A stretch of 64,000 bases of DNA. Origin: JAFDZO01 sp044226845. Its GTDB lineage: Bacteria > Bacteroidota > Ignavibacteria > Tepidaquicellales > Tepidaquicellaceae. Where the stretch lies: the NCBI GenBank assembly GCA_044226845.1, contig JBGAGG010000003.1, forward strand, positions 248,001 to 312,000, given 5' to 3'. Of this stretch, positions 8,727-17,223 are shown one piece after another; positions within the stretch are counted from its first letter, which is position 1, and each line of letters opens with the position of its first letter. A program made the position numbers and the translations under genes. The notes below the pieces were generated by a model that made no database searches, was not told the DNA's origin, and worked only from the letters and a program-made list of their open reading frames with translations.

Positions 8727-8836
8727 AGCTTTCTCCTTTAAGTTTGTGAAGTCGGATTTAAATAAATTTATTCTTAGTTGCTGAAATAATAAAGGTATAA
8801 AACGAGTACACACGTTACTTGAAATTCGTAATTGAA

Positions 8837-9643
8837 TTAGAAAGAGTTCTCCCACTCATAATCCATCTTGTAATATCGAATGGCTTTATAAATGGAGCGG
8901 GCTATATCGTACTGACCGTCTTTAGAGCGGAGATAGGCTTCGTCTTTTTTATTTGAAAGGTATCCGCACTCAACCAGCACGGAAGGCATTGAAGCTGTCC
9001 AGTTTACAATAAACTCTTCTTCAAGAATTCCTCTGTTCTCTAACTGAGTAGTTTTTGTCAGCTCTGTTTGAAGAATGGATGCAAACCGCTCCGAATATCT
9101 GCGATAGACATTCGTCAGCATTGATGAAAGAATAAAATCGTTCTGGAAAGTCGGTCTGCCTCTGAGTGAATCTACATTATCTCTCAATAATTGATTTTCA
9201 CTCTGAGTTATTTTTACTGCATCGTTGGTTTTTGTGGGTGAGATAACATAAATTTCAAATCCGGATTTATCCGTTTCTTCAGGAAGCTTGGAATTACAAT
9301 GAATACTAACGAAAAGTTTTCCTTTTTTGGAGTTAGCAATTCTACCGCGCTCTTTTAACTCAGGAAATGAATCATCGTCGCGAGTCATGTATACTTCCAT
9401 GTCTGTATAATTTTTCCTAAGCATCTCAGCAAGATATTTTGCTATCAGCAGGTTATAATTTTTCTCCGGGATTTTTGAAACACTCGTACTGCCCGGGTCT
9501 TTACCGCCATGCCCTGCATCAATTATAACAACATCAACTTTACTCCCCTCTTTCCGAACATTAGTCTGGCTTTCACTCTGATTAAAAAAAATAACTGAAG
9601 CTAAAAGTAATACGGTTAACGATATGAAGAAATTCTTTCTGAT
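8837..9643 (-). CDS. N-acetylmuramoyl-L-alanine amidase (Amidase_3), unconventional start
   Basis: The obvious ATG at 9424 lies after the catalytic start of the domain. Reading upstream in the same frame gives VDVVIIDAGHGGKDPGS, the Amidase_3 zinc signature, and before it a good signal peptide (RKNFFISLTVLLLASVIFF). From the in-frame stop just upstream (taa at 9658-9656) to the GHGG motif there is no ATG, GTG or TTG. The best start is ATC at 9643 (or ATT at 9646), giving about 268 residues. Later features include YMTRDDDSFPELKERGRIAN, SIHCNS and PSVLVECGYLSN, all standard for the family. The enzyme cleaves peptidoglycan between MurNAc and L-Ala in the periplasm. It lies 20 bases after yajQ. 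Confidence 0.85.
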   Translation of the reverse strand: MRKNFFISLTVLLLASVIFFNQSESQTNVRKEGSKVDVVIIDAGHGGKDPGSTSVSKIPEKNYNLLIAKYLAEMLRKNYTDMEVYMTRDDDSFPELKERGRIANSKKGKLFVSIHCNSKLPEETDKSGFEIYVISPTKTNDAVKITQSENQLLRDNVDSLRGRPTFQNDFILSSMLTNVYRRYSERFASILQTELTKTTQLENRGILEEEFIVNWTASMPSVLVECGYLSNKKDEAYLRSKDGQYDIARSIYKAIRYYKMDYEWENSF

Positions 9644-9663
9644 AATTGATAATTGTTAATTGA

Positions 9664-10164
9664 TTAACGATAATTCGTTACCTGAAATGCAAAATCCAAA
9701 TCAGCGGCGTTTAGCATTTTTATGACTTCTTGTAAATCGTCCTTCGATTTTCCCTGAACACGTACCTGCTCATCCTGAATTGAAGCATTCACCTTAATCT
9801 TCATATCCTTTATCATCTTCGTAACCTTCTTGGCATTCTCTTTATCTATTCCTGCCTGCAGAGTTATTTCCTGTTTAGCCGTTCCCATACCGCTGCCCTG
9901 CTCAATCGTTCCGTACTTTAAAGCCTTCACCGATATTCCTCTTTTTATAAGCTTGTTCTGGAGGATATCATTCACAACTTTCACTCTGAAATCATCTGCC
10001 GATGTTACATTTATTTTTTTATCTTTTTTATTGAGTGTAATTTCACTGTGGCTGCCCTTCAAATCATATCGCTGCTGAATTTCTTTTATCGCCTGGTTCA
10101 TTGCATTATCCACTTCCTGCAAATCGATTTCCGATACTATATCAAATGAGTATGTATCTGCCAT
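9664..10164 (-). CDS. yajQ: YajQ family nucleotide-binding protein (UPF0234)
   Basis: The protein has 166 residues, close to the usual 160-165. It begins ADTYSFDIVSEIDLQEVDNA, ends with DLDFAFQVTNYR, and carries ITLNKKDKKINVTSADDF, all strongly conserved in YajQ. The fold is two RNP-like domains. Some members bind c-di-GMP, and the E. coli protein binds nucleotides; the exact role here is unknown. It sits in a minus-strand block with yraN and rnhB upstream and the amidase downstream. Confidence 0.95.
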   Translation of the reverse strand: MADTYSFDIVSEIDLQEVDNAMNQAIKEIQQRYDLKGSHSEITLNKKDKKINVTSADDFRVKVVNDILQNKLIKRGISVKALKYGTIEQGSGMGTAKQEITLQAGIDKENAKKVTKMIKDMKIKVNASIQDEQVRVQGKSKDDLQEVIKMLNAADLDFAFQVTNYR

Positions 10165-10184
10165 ATTCTTTCTTTTATTTTAAG

Positions 10185-10565
10185 TTAATAAAATGCGTTC
10201 TTTATATGAACTATGTTTTTTTCGTTATTCATTAAATAAACTACTATCACATCCAGCCTTATCTGATAGTCCTGATACATTTCGTTCTCGTACAAAAATC
10301 CTTCAGCTGCTTTTCTTATCTGCGCTTGTTTTTTTGCATCCACAGATTCTTCACCCTCACCGAATTTCTTGCTTCGTCTTGTCTTTACTTCAATGAAAAT
10401 TATTTCTTTATCTACTCCCTCTCCATAAGTAAAAATTAGATCAGCTTCTGCCCTCTCAAATCTGTAATTATTTTTTAAAAAAGTATATCCTGCATCAATA
10501 AGGAATTCCTTTGCAAGCAGTTCGCCTGTTTTGCCTAATCTATTTTTATAAACACAATTGTTCAT
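10185..10565 (-). CDS. YraN family endonuclease-like protein (UPF0102)
   Basis: The protein has 126 residues. LGKTGELLAKEFLIDAGY, the NYRFERAEADLIF segment and IIFIEVKTRRSKKFGEGEES form the Holliday-junction-resolvase-like PD-(D/E)xK core: E-A-D-L-I then E-V-K. The biochemical role of YraN is poorly established. It overlaps the end of rnhB by 20 bases, so the two are translationally coupled; the rnhB-yraN order is common in bacteria. Confidence 0.92.
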   Translation of the reverse strand: MNNCVYKNRLGKTGELLAKEFLIDAGYTFLKNNYRFERAEADLIFTYGEGVDKEIIFIEVKTRRSKKFGEGEESVDAKKQAQIRKAAEGFLYENEMYQDYQIRLDVIVVYLMNNEKNIVHIKNAFY

Positions 10566-11160
10566 CAGGCTGTTCGATTTGTGTACCTGCTGCCTGCATA
10601 AAATTTCTGCAGAAGGAACGCCGGTGGATAGGAGTTAATCCGTGCTGTCTTATATTTGCTATATGTTCCTTAGTAGCATAGCCTTTATGCCTGCTGAAAT
10701 TATAATTTGGATACTCTTTGCAATACTCCCTCATTATTCTGTCCCTGGTAACCTTAGCTAAAATAGATGCGCAGGATATTTCAAAAATCTTCGCATCACC
10801 TTCAACAATAGTTTCATAGTTCAGTTCTTTTTCTTTTCCTTCTTTCAGCTTAAAGTATTTTCCATCAATCAGGAATTTTTCGCATTTCTGTTTCAGTTCA
10901 AAAGCTATTGTTCCCATACCGTACATAGTAGCTGCAAGTATATTTATTTCATCTATAACGTCATGTTCAACTCTTTTTATTACAAATTCACCGCCTGATG
11001 AAACAATCTCCTCGAATAAAATCTCTCTATCAGGTTCTGAAATTTTCTTTGAGTCAGTTATGAATTCATTAAAATACTTATTCGTATTTATAAAGCCGGC
11101 TACGACTACCGGACCAGCTAACGGTCCCCTGCCCGCCTCATCTATTCCGCAAACAATCAT
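10546..11160 (-). CDS. rnhB: Ribonuclease HII
   Basis: The protein has 204 residues, the normal length. CGIDEAGRGPLAGPVV supplies the first acidic pair (Asp7, Glu8), IIEGDAK-like and ASILAKVTRDRIM segments follow, and YNFSRHKGYATKEH is the C-terminal signature. RNase HII cuts the RNA strand of RNA-DNA hybrids and starts removal of ribonucleotides from DNA in the cytoplasm. It is the first gene of the rnhB-yraN pair, 82 bases downstream of cphA. Confidence 0.97.
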   Translation of the reverse strand: MIVCGIDEAGRGPLAGPVVVAGFINTNKYFNEFITDSKKISEPDREILFEEIVSSGGEFVIKRVEHDVIDEINILAATMYGMGTIAFELKQKCEKFLIDGKYFKLKEGKEKELNYETIVEGDAKIFEISCASILAKVTRDRIMREYCKEYPNYNFSRHKGYATKEHIANIRQHGLTPIHRRSFCRNFMQAAGTQIEQPDEQLCL

Positions 11161-11242
11161 GTATAAATTTATTGGAAATTATTTTATAGTTAAATGATAT
11201 CTTTTTGACATTAATGTATTTTTTAATCTGAAATCTGATATC

Positions 11243-13906
11243 CTACTGATTCGGTATATCGCTATGCTCAACCTTCACAGGATTCAGACTCTCCCTGAAC
11301 TTCGTTACAATCTGAATACATCTCGGAATATCATCCGGCAGCAGAACAAGCAATTCGTTCTTCTTTGTATGGCTCAATGCAAACTCGATTGCCTCAACTT
11401 CGTCGGCAATAACTTTGTGCTTTATTTCCGGATTTGCTTTTAAAATTCCCTTAAGCAGCAAATCAGAAATTTCATTTGCCGTTGCTCTTCCCCTCAGATT
11501 ATCATCCTGCCTTATAACAACTTTTGTAAACATTTTTCCTACTACCGTTCCGAGCTTGATAATATCTTCATCTCTTCTGTCACCCGTTCCGGCAACAACG
11601 CCGATTTTAACTTTGTTCGGGAATTTATCAACAAACTTAGAGAGCGCTTCCATTCCTGCAGGGTTATGTGCAAAGTCTATAAGTACTTTAAACTCACCGA
11701 CTTCAATCAAATTCAACCTGCCCGGAGTCTGTGCAGTGCCCGGTACAAATGTAGTCAGACCGAACTTAATATCTTCCGTTGTCAGTCCCTGCAAGTATGC
11801 AGCAAGAGTTGCAGCTAATACGTTCTGTATCATGAATGCTGCACGTCCTCCGAACGTAAGCGGAATATTTATAACTTTTTCAATTCTGACTTTCCAACCG
11901 CTCTTAATAATTGTTATATAATTATTTTCAAACACTGCTGCTATGCCGCCTTTGGCAGTATGTTTTTTAATTCTTTTATTATTTTCATCCATACTGAAAA
12001 GGGCAACTTTGCTTTCAAGGTCCTCTCTCATTTTGTAAACTAAGTCATCATCGGCATTTAAAATTGCATAGCCGTTTTTCTTCACACTCTCAGGAACAAC
12101 TGCCTTTACACGTGCCATATCTTCCAATGTATTTATATCTTTAAGCCCAAGGTGGTCAATTGTTACGTTTGTGCAGATACCTATATCACAATAGTCAAAG
12201 CCAAGCCCTGCTCTTAAAATCCCACCGCGCGCACTTTCCAGCACGGCAATTTCAACAGTCGGGTCCATCAGCACCATCTTAGCCGACATTGGTCCCGTAT
12301 TATCACCGGGCTCAATTAAAGTGTTACCTATATAAACGCCTTCAGTTGTAGTGTAGCCGACTGTGTAACCTACCTGCTTCATAATGTGAGCAATAAGACG
12401 AGTGGTTGTTGTCTTTCCGTTCGTACCTGTTACTGCAATAATTGGAATTCTGGAAGGAGCGCCCGGAGGAAAAAGCATATCAACTAAAGGTTCGGCAACG
12501 TTTCTTCCGATACCTTCAGAGGGTTCAAGATGCATTCTGAATCCCGGCGCTGCATTTACTTCTACTATTCCCCCGCCGTTTTCACTCAATGGAGTTGAAA
12601 CATCAGGCGCAACAATATCAATACCTGCAACATCAAGCCCGACAATTTTTGCAATACGTTCAAATAAAAATATATTCTGCGGGTCAACTTCTTCAGTGCG
12701 GTCAATTGCAGTTCCACCTGTTGAAATATTTGCAGTAGATTTTAAATAACAAATTTCATTCTTCTTTAAAACTGTATCGAGTGTATATCCTTTTAATTCT
12801 AAAATTCTCAAAGTCATATCATCTATCTTTATCTGCGTTAGAGTTTTTTCGTGTCCGTATCCTCTTCGCGGGTCAAGATTTTCTTTATCAATTAATTCTT
12901 TTATTGTATGCTTGCCATCGCCTTTACAGCAGGCAGGAATTCTTTCTGCAACAGCAATGAGCTTGTTATTAATTACAAGCGCTCTAAAATCACTTCCTGA
13001 CAGGGACTTTTCAATAATAACTGTCCTGGAAAACTTTTTTGCCTCGGCAAATGCAGTTTTCACTGCATCCATTGTTTCAAGCCCTGCAGTAATACCTTTA
13101 CCGTGATTTCCATCTAAAGGCTTTACTGCAACCGGAAAGCCGATTCGGTTCACAATGCTTTCTATCTCATCTTCATTTCTTAATGTAAAACCTTTTGGTA
13201 CAGGCACACCCATTTCGCCTAATAATTTCTTAGTGGCATTTTTATCAGAGGCAAGATCAACGGATATCATATTCGTTTTTCCTGTAACAGTTGCCTGAAT
13301 TCTCTGCTGATGGATTCCGTATCCGAGCTGTACTAATGAATTTGAGTTTAATCTTATATGCGGAATATTTCTCTGACGTGCTTCTTCTACAATAGAGCCG
13401 GTACTCGGCCCGAAACGTACATCTTCTCTAATCTCTCTAAGGCTTTGAATAATTTCATCACGGAATTTAACAACATCTTCATAAGAAGCATCTTCTGCTA
13501 TCAGCTTGAATAAATCGACTGCTTTGCGCGCAACAAAAAGTCCGGCATTTTCTTCTATGTAACTGAATACAACATTATAAACTCCCTTAGTATTCGTTTC
13601 TCGAGTGCGGCCGAAGCCTGTATCCATCCCTGCAAGTGTCTGCAGTTCAAGAGCCATGTGTTCGATTATATGTCCTGCCCATGTGCCTTCTTCAACGCGC
13701 TTGAAAAATCCGCCCGCCTCTTCATAGCTGCAGCGATGCTCTTCAAGAGTAGGCAGCACGACTTTCAGCTTTGGAAGGAAGTCCGGAATTTTATCGGAAG
13801 GCTTGTTCTCATACTCTTCGAGATCAAGACGCATTACGATAAGTTTAGTTCTTCTTATGCTCCAGTAGTTAGGACCGCGGAGCGCTCTTATTTCAAGAAT
13901 TTTCAT
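11243..13906 (-). CDS. cphA: Cyanophycin synthetase
   Basis: The protein has 887 residues, matching CphA1 enzymes. The N-terminal third is the CphA-specific domain (MKILEIRALRGPNYWSIRR). Next is an ATP-grasp domain (VPVPKGFTLRNEDEIE, FPVAVKPLDGNHGKGI). The C-terminal half is a Mur-ligase-like domain with the P-loop VTGTNGKTTTTRLIAHIM and the DFAHNPAGMEAL segment. CphA polymerises aspartate and arginine into multi-L-arginyl-poly-L-aspartate at the cost of ATP. A matching cyanophycinase lies at 24053 on the same strand, so the pathway for storage and first-step breakdown is present. No nearby isoaspartyl dipeptidase is visible. Confidence 0.95.
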   Translation of the reverse strand: MKILEIRALRGPNYWSIRRTKLIVMRLDLEEYENKPSDKIPDFLPKLKVVLPTLEEHRCSYEEAGGFFKRVEEGTWAGHIIEHMALELQTLAGMDTGFGRTRETNTKGVYNVVFSYIEENAGLFVARKAVDLFKLIAEDASYEDVVKFRDEIIQSLREIREDVRFGPSTGSIVEEARQRNIPHIRLNSNSLVQLGYGIHQQRIQATVTGKTNMISVDLASDKNATKKLLGEMGVPVPKGFTLRNEDEIESIVNRIGFPVAVKPLDGNHGKGITAGLETMDAVKTAFAEAKKFSRTVIIEKSLSGSDFRALVINNKLIAVAERIPACCKGDGKHTIKELIDKENLDPRRGYGHEKTLTQIKIDDMTLRILELKGYTLDTVLKKNEICYLKSTANISTGGTAIDRTEEVDPQNIFLFERIAKIVGLDVAGIDIVAPDVSTPLSENGGGIVEVNAAPGFRMHLEPSEGIGRNVAEPLVDMLFPPGAPSRIPIIAVTGTNGKTTTTRLIAHIMKQVGYTVGYTTTEGVYIGNTLIEPGDNTGPMSAKMVLMDPTVEIAVLESARGGILRAGLGFDYCDIGICTNVTIDHLGLKDINTLEDMARVKAVVPESVKKNGYAILNADDDLVYKMREDLESKVALFSMDENNKRIKKHTAKGGIAAVFENNYITIIKSGWKVRIEKVINIPLTFGGRAAFMIQNVLAATLAAYLQGLTTEDIKFGLTTFVPGTAQTPGRLNLIEVGEFKVLIDFAHNPAGMEALSKFVDKFPNKVKIGVVAGTGDRRDEDIIKLGTVVGKMFTKVVIRQDDNLRGRATANEISDLLLKGILKANPEIKHKVIADEVEAIEFALSHTKKNELLVLLPDDIPRCIQIVTKFRESLNPVKVEHSDIPNQ

Positions 13907-14063
13907 GAGAGATAATTACAAATTAAAAAAATTATAAATTATAGATGAGATGTAAAATAGGATTTATAAGAATTGAAAGTAAGTATAAAATTGCGAATGA
14001 TTCAAGTTATCACTTTATTTGTTTGCACTGAATTTTCAAAATTAATTTTTATATTTTAAATCT

Positions 14064-15074
14064 ATGAAAATTCTTGTTAACACAATACTGATTTTAACTA
14101 CATCATTAATTCTCATTTCATGCAGCAATAATTCCCCCACTCAGGGAGGAATTACTTTAGAAGACAGTTATTTTTCATGGACAACTATAGATACTTCTGC
14201 AGGTTACTCTATTGAAGATTTATATGCCGTTGATGCTCAAACATTTTTTGCCGCTGGATCAAAATCATATAAATTTTCAAATGGAACTAAAATCCGAATG
14301 AATTTCAGCGATACAAATTTTTTTGGTAAGATAGTAAGAGCATACAATAGTAATTATGCCGTATTTTCAAATGCATCTAGTTTTACTAATGATAATGTTA
14401 TTCTACAAATTTATAATGGCAGTTCATTAGAAGAGCATATAGTTTCATCTAATGGAGATGATATCACAGATATTAGTATTTTAGAACCCGGAAAAGTTCT
14501 TTGTGCGACACAAAAAAGATTATTTCTTTTCAATTCCGGTAATCTCATTGACATACCGTTACCTGCAAGCTCACGGGTAAGTACATTTGGAAATTCAAAT
14601 AATCAACAATTAGTATTGTTAAGCCAAAACGGAGGATATTCACTTTACCAATATTTAAATCAAAATCTAACATTTATAAGAAGGGATACCATGTATTACC
14701 AGCCTTATAAATTAAAAATGGACTTCATTAGGGCTCGAGGTATTTCTGAAGAATTAATGTCATATGATTATTTAGATGGAACAAATTGGAATCAAATGTT
14801 CACCAGATCTTATTTTAAATTTATCGCCACTTTTGAAATCCTATCAGGTGAATCAAAGAACTTTTTTGTATACCTAAGTAAAGATTCTTCTTACACTCGC
14901 AATTTACAGGTTTGGAATGGTACATCCTCGTATAAAGAAAGTAATTTTCCAAATGATCTCAACGGCAGTTATGATAAGAAAATAAGCAATTATACAGATA
15001 ATACATTTTTCTTCTATTATGGAAATTATATTAACAATGGAGTTATTTTAAAAGCGTCCCGAATAAAATTCTAA
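14064..15074 (+). CDS. Lipoprotein of unknown function, possibly propeller-like
   Basis: The protein has 336 residues with a lipoprotein signal (ILTTSLILISCSNN). The rest is rich in Ser, Asn, Tyr and Phe and forms short beta-like repeats (SAGYSIEDLYAVDAQTFFAAG, ILEPGKVLCATQKRLFLFNSG) that resemble propeller strands without a clear GG-x-x-W motif. I do not recognise the family. The gene runs toward the four propeller genes and its stop is 12 bases from the end of the one at 15087. Its tone (events in the life of a 'sensor') is similar to those proteins, so a shared surface role is possible. Confidence 0.7.
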   Translation: MKILVNTILILTTSLILISCSNNSPTQGGITLEDSYFSWTTIDTSAGYSIEDLYAVDAQTFFAAGSKSYKFSNGTKIRMNFSDTNFFGKIVRAYNSNYAVFSNASSFTNDNVILQIYNGSSLEEHIVSSNGDDITDISILEPGKVLCATQKRLFLFNSGNLIDIPLPASSRVSTFGNSNNQQLVLLSQNGGYSLYQYLNQNLTFIRRDTMYYQPYKLKMDFIRARGISEELMSYDYLDGTNWNQMFTRSYFKFIATFEILSGESKNFFVYLSKDSSYTRNLQVWNGTSSYKESNFPNDLNGSYDKKISNYTDNTFFFYYGNYINNGVILKASRIKF

Positions 15075-15086
15075 TTATAGAAATTT

Positions 15087-17216
15087 TTACTTCACCAAAA
15101 TCATTTTCTTACTCTCCACAAAATCTCCCGTCTTCAGAACATAAAAATATATTCCGCTTGGAAGAGAACTTGCATTAAACGTAACTTCATACGTCCCAAC
15201 TGATAACTGTTCATCAACTAAAGTTTCCATTTCTTTTCCGAGCAGATCAAAAACTTTAAGCGTTGCAATCCCCTGCTTATGAATATCGAATTTTATATCT
15301 GAAGAAGGATTGAACGGATTAGGATAATTCTGATGCAAAGAATATTTTTCAGGAATTTCAGTGGAGGTTTGTGAAATGAAAACATTTCCGCCGGTTGTGG
15401 TTTTAAGGATAGCACCATTTGACCCGCATATCCAGCCGGTGTTTGCATTCACAAACGACATACTATTCAAAGAGTAATCCGGAAGCGTAAACTGCAAATT
15501 CCAATTGTATCCGCCGTTAGTAGATTTAAAAATTGATCTTCCCTGGCCTATATGCCATCCTGTCTGCGCATCGGCAAACCATATTTTTTTTGCACGGCTG
15601 TAGGGCAGCAGCGGTATGGAGTCCCAGTCTGTTCCTCCGTTTGTTGTTTTCTTTATACAATCTTCTGCACCTACCCATCCCGTCTGAGCATTTAAAAAAT
15701 AAACTGATAATGCCCCTGTTGTATTGCTATCCTGTGCTATCCAGTTATCTCCACTGTTTGTAGTTTTTAAAATATGCCCGTAATAGTTTCCTACTATCCA
15801 GCCTGTCTGCGCATTTATAAATGAACATTGAACATAGACATCGGGATACTGTGAATTTAATTTTTCTATCCAGTTATTCCCGCCATTTGTAGTTTTATAT
15901 ACGTATGAGTAACCCACTGACCAGCCCGTTTGAGTATCAAAAAACTTTATCTGAGAAACATCAATGTTTGGTTCTTTAGGAAGATACTTATTCTGCCAGC
16001 TAAGTCCTGCATTTGTTGTTTTCATTATAACATTATAACCATAGGCAATCCATCCTGTTTGAGCATTGACAAAACTCATTGTATGTGCACTTGCCATAAA
16101 TAGAGGCATACCAATTGTGTCCCAGGTAACTCCTCCATTATTTGAAATGTGAAAATGTCCATTTTGATAGCCGCCTACTCCGTATATAAGAGATGGTGTA
16201 ATAGCCTGTATATCATAAATGTAATCATGATTTTGAAAGCGCAGATATGAAGTCCAGTTATTTCCTGCATCAGATGTCTTAAACACATTTCCGGATTCTC
16301 CAAATGCATAACAAGTATTTCCATCGGTGTTAGCAACTGAGTATAGGTCCCAATCCGAAGGGACATTCTGAAGCAGCCAGTTTGTACCACCGTTAGAAGT
16401 TTTATAAAGGGTGCCATCCCAGCCGCTTGCATAACCCGTTTGCGAATTAGTAAAACTCAATGAATAGATAAACTTATTATTAGTATTGGTTTGCAATACC
16501 CAGCTTAGACCTGCATTAGTTGTTTTTGATATTCCGTACGATTGAAAAGACCAGCCTGTATTCATATCAACAAAGAAACTTTTGCTTGTATTAACTGATG
16601 GCGGGGAATTTGTAAGCAGCCAGTTCAGACCGCCGTTTGTAGTTTTATAAAATTTTGCATCATAAGAAGAGGAAAAGTGTATTCCTACAGGTGAGGCAAG
16701 CACAATACCATCATTATTATTAAAAAATTTGAAATCCATAAATCCTCCTGTATTATCGATGGACTGTATCTGCCAATTTAGGCCTGCATTTGTAGTGCGG
16801 TATATTTGTCCGATAAGTACACCCATAAAACCCGTAGAAGCATCTTTAAAATAAATTGAAACAACAGAATAAGTTGTATTAGGAAGATTTCTTGTGCTCC
16901 AGCTCGCTCCGCCGTCACTTGTAAATGAATAAATCCCCCCCTGGCCGCCTGCATAACCTGTTTGGGAATTTAAAAAAAATATGCTTTCGAAAATGGTTCC
17001 CCCATCGAGCTGGTTAACCCAATTGACCCCTCCGTTAGTGGTTTTTGAAATTATTCCTTCCCCTGCTGCCCATCCGGTATTGCTGTTGATAAATGAGCTT
17101 ACAAAATGTGTTTTACCCAAATATGGTGTTGGGTTTTGATATACCCATCCGCTTTGCGAATAAGAAATATCAAAACATAATAATATTGCTATGACTAAAA
17201 TTTTATAATTTTTCAT
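15087..17216 (-). CDS. T9SS-secreted beta-propeller protein, operon gene 4
   Basis: The protein has 709 residues. The signal peptide (MKNYKILVIAILLCFDISYS) is the same as in the next gene upstream. It is followed by SQSGWVYQNP and 13 complete repeats ending T-T-N-x-G-x-x-W, then a degenerate TTTGGN repeat. The end is a type A T9SS sorting domain (HQNYPNPFNP to SKKMILVK). The protein is predicted to be exported across the outer membrane and left on the surface. It is last of four same-strand paralogues; only 7 bases separate it from the gene at 17224, which suggests one transcript. Ends are nearly identical among paralogues while the blades diverge. Confidence 0.87.
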   Translation of the reverse strand: MKNYKILVIAILLCFDISYSQSGWVYQNPTPYLGKTHFVSSFINSNTGWAAGEGIISKTTNGGVNWVNQLDGGTIFESIFFLNSQTGYAGGQGGIYSFTSDGGASWSTRNLPNTTYSVVSIYFKDASTGFMGVLIGQIYRTTNAGLNWQIQSIDNTGGFMDFKFFNNNDGIVLASPVGIHFSSSYDAKFYKTTNGGLNWLLTNSPPSVNTSKSFFVDMNTGWSFQSYGISKTTNAGLSWVLQTNTNNKFIYSLSFTNSQTGYASGWDGTLYKTSNGGTNWLLQNVPSDWDLYSVANTDGNTCYAFGESGNVFKTSDAGNNWTSYLRFQNHDYIYDIQAITPSLIYGVGGYQNGHFHISNNGGVTWDTIGMPLFMASAHTMSFVNAQTGWIAYGYNVIMKTTNAGLSWQNKYLPKEPNIDVSQIKFFDTQTGWSVGYSYVYKTTNGGNNWIEKLNSQYPDVYVQCSFINAQTGWIVGNYYGHILKTTNSGDNWIAQDSNTTGALSVYFLNAQTGWVGAEDCIKKTTNGGTDWDSIPLLPYSRAKKIWFADAQTGWHIGQGRSIFKSTNGGYNWNLQFTLPDYSLNSMSFVNANTGWICGSNGAILKTTTGGNVFISQTSTEIPEKYSLHQNYPNPFNPSSDIKFDIHKQGIATLKVFDLLGKEMETLVDEQLSVGTYEVTFNASSLPSGIYFYVLKTGDFVESKKMILVK

Positions 17217-17223
17217 AATAAAT

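Noticed and set aside
8727..8855. Extended start of propeller copy 2
   Set aside because: The upstream 43 residues do not form a signal peptide; the shared ribosome site and homologous start at 8726 decide.
8837..9424. Short version of the amidase starting at ATG 9424
   Set aside because: It would lack the zinc-binding GHGG motif and the signal peptide, both present upstream in frame.
11415..13106. Long plus-strand frames inside cphA
   Set aside because: They are shadows of the cyanophycin synthetase frame and show no protein-like features.
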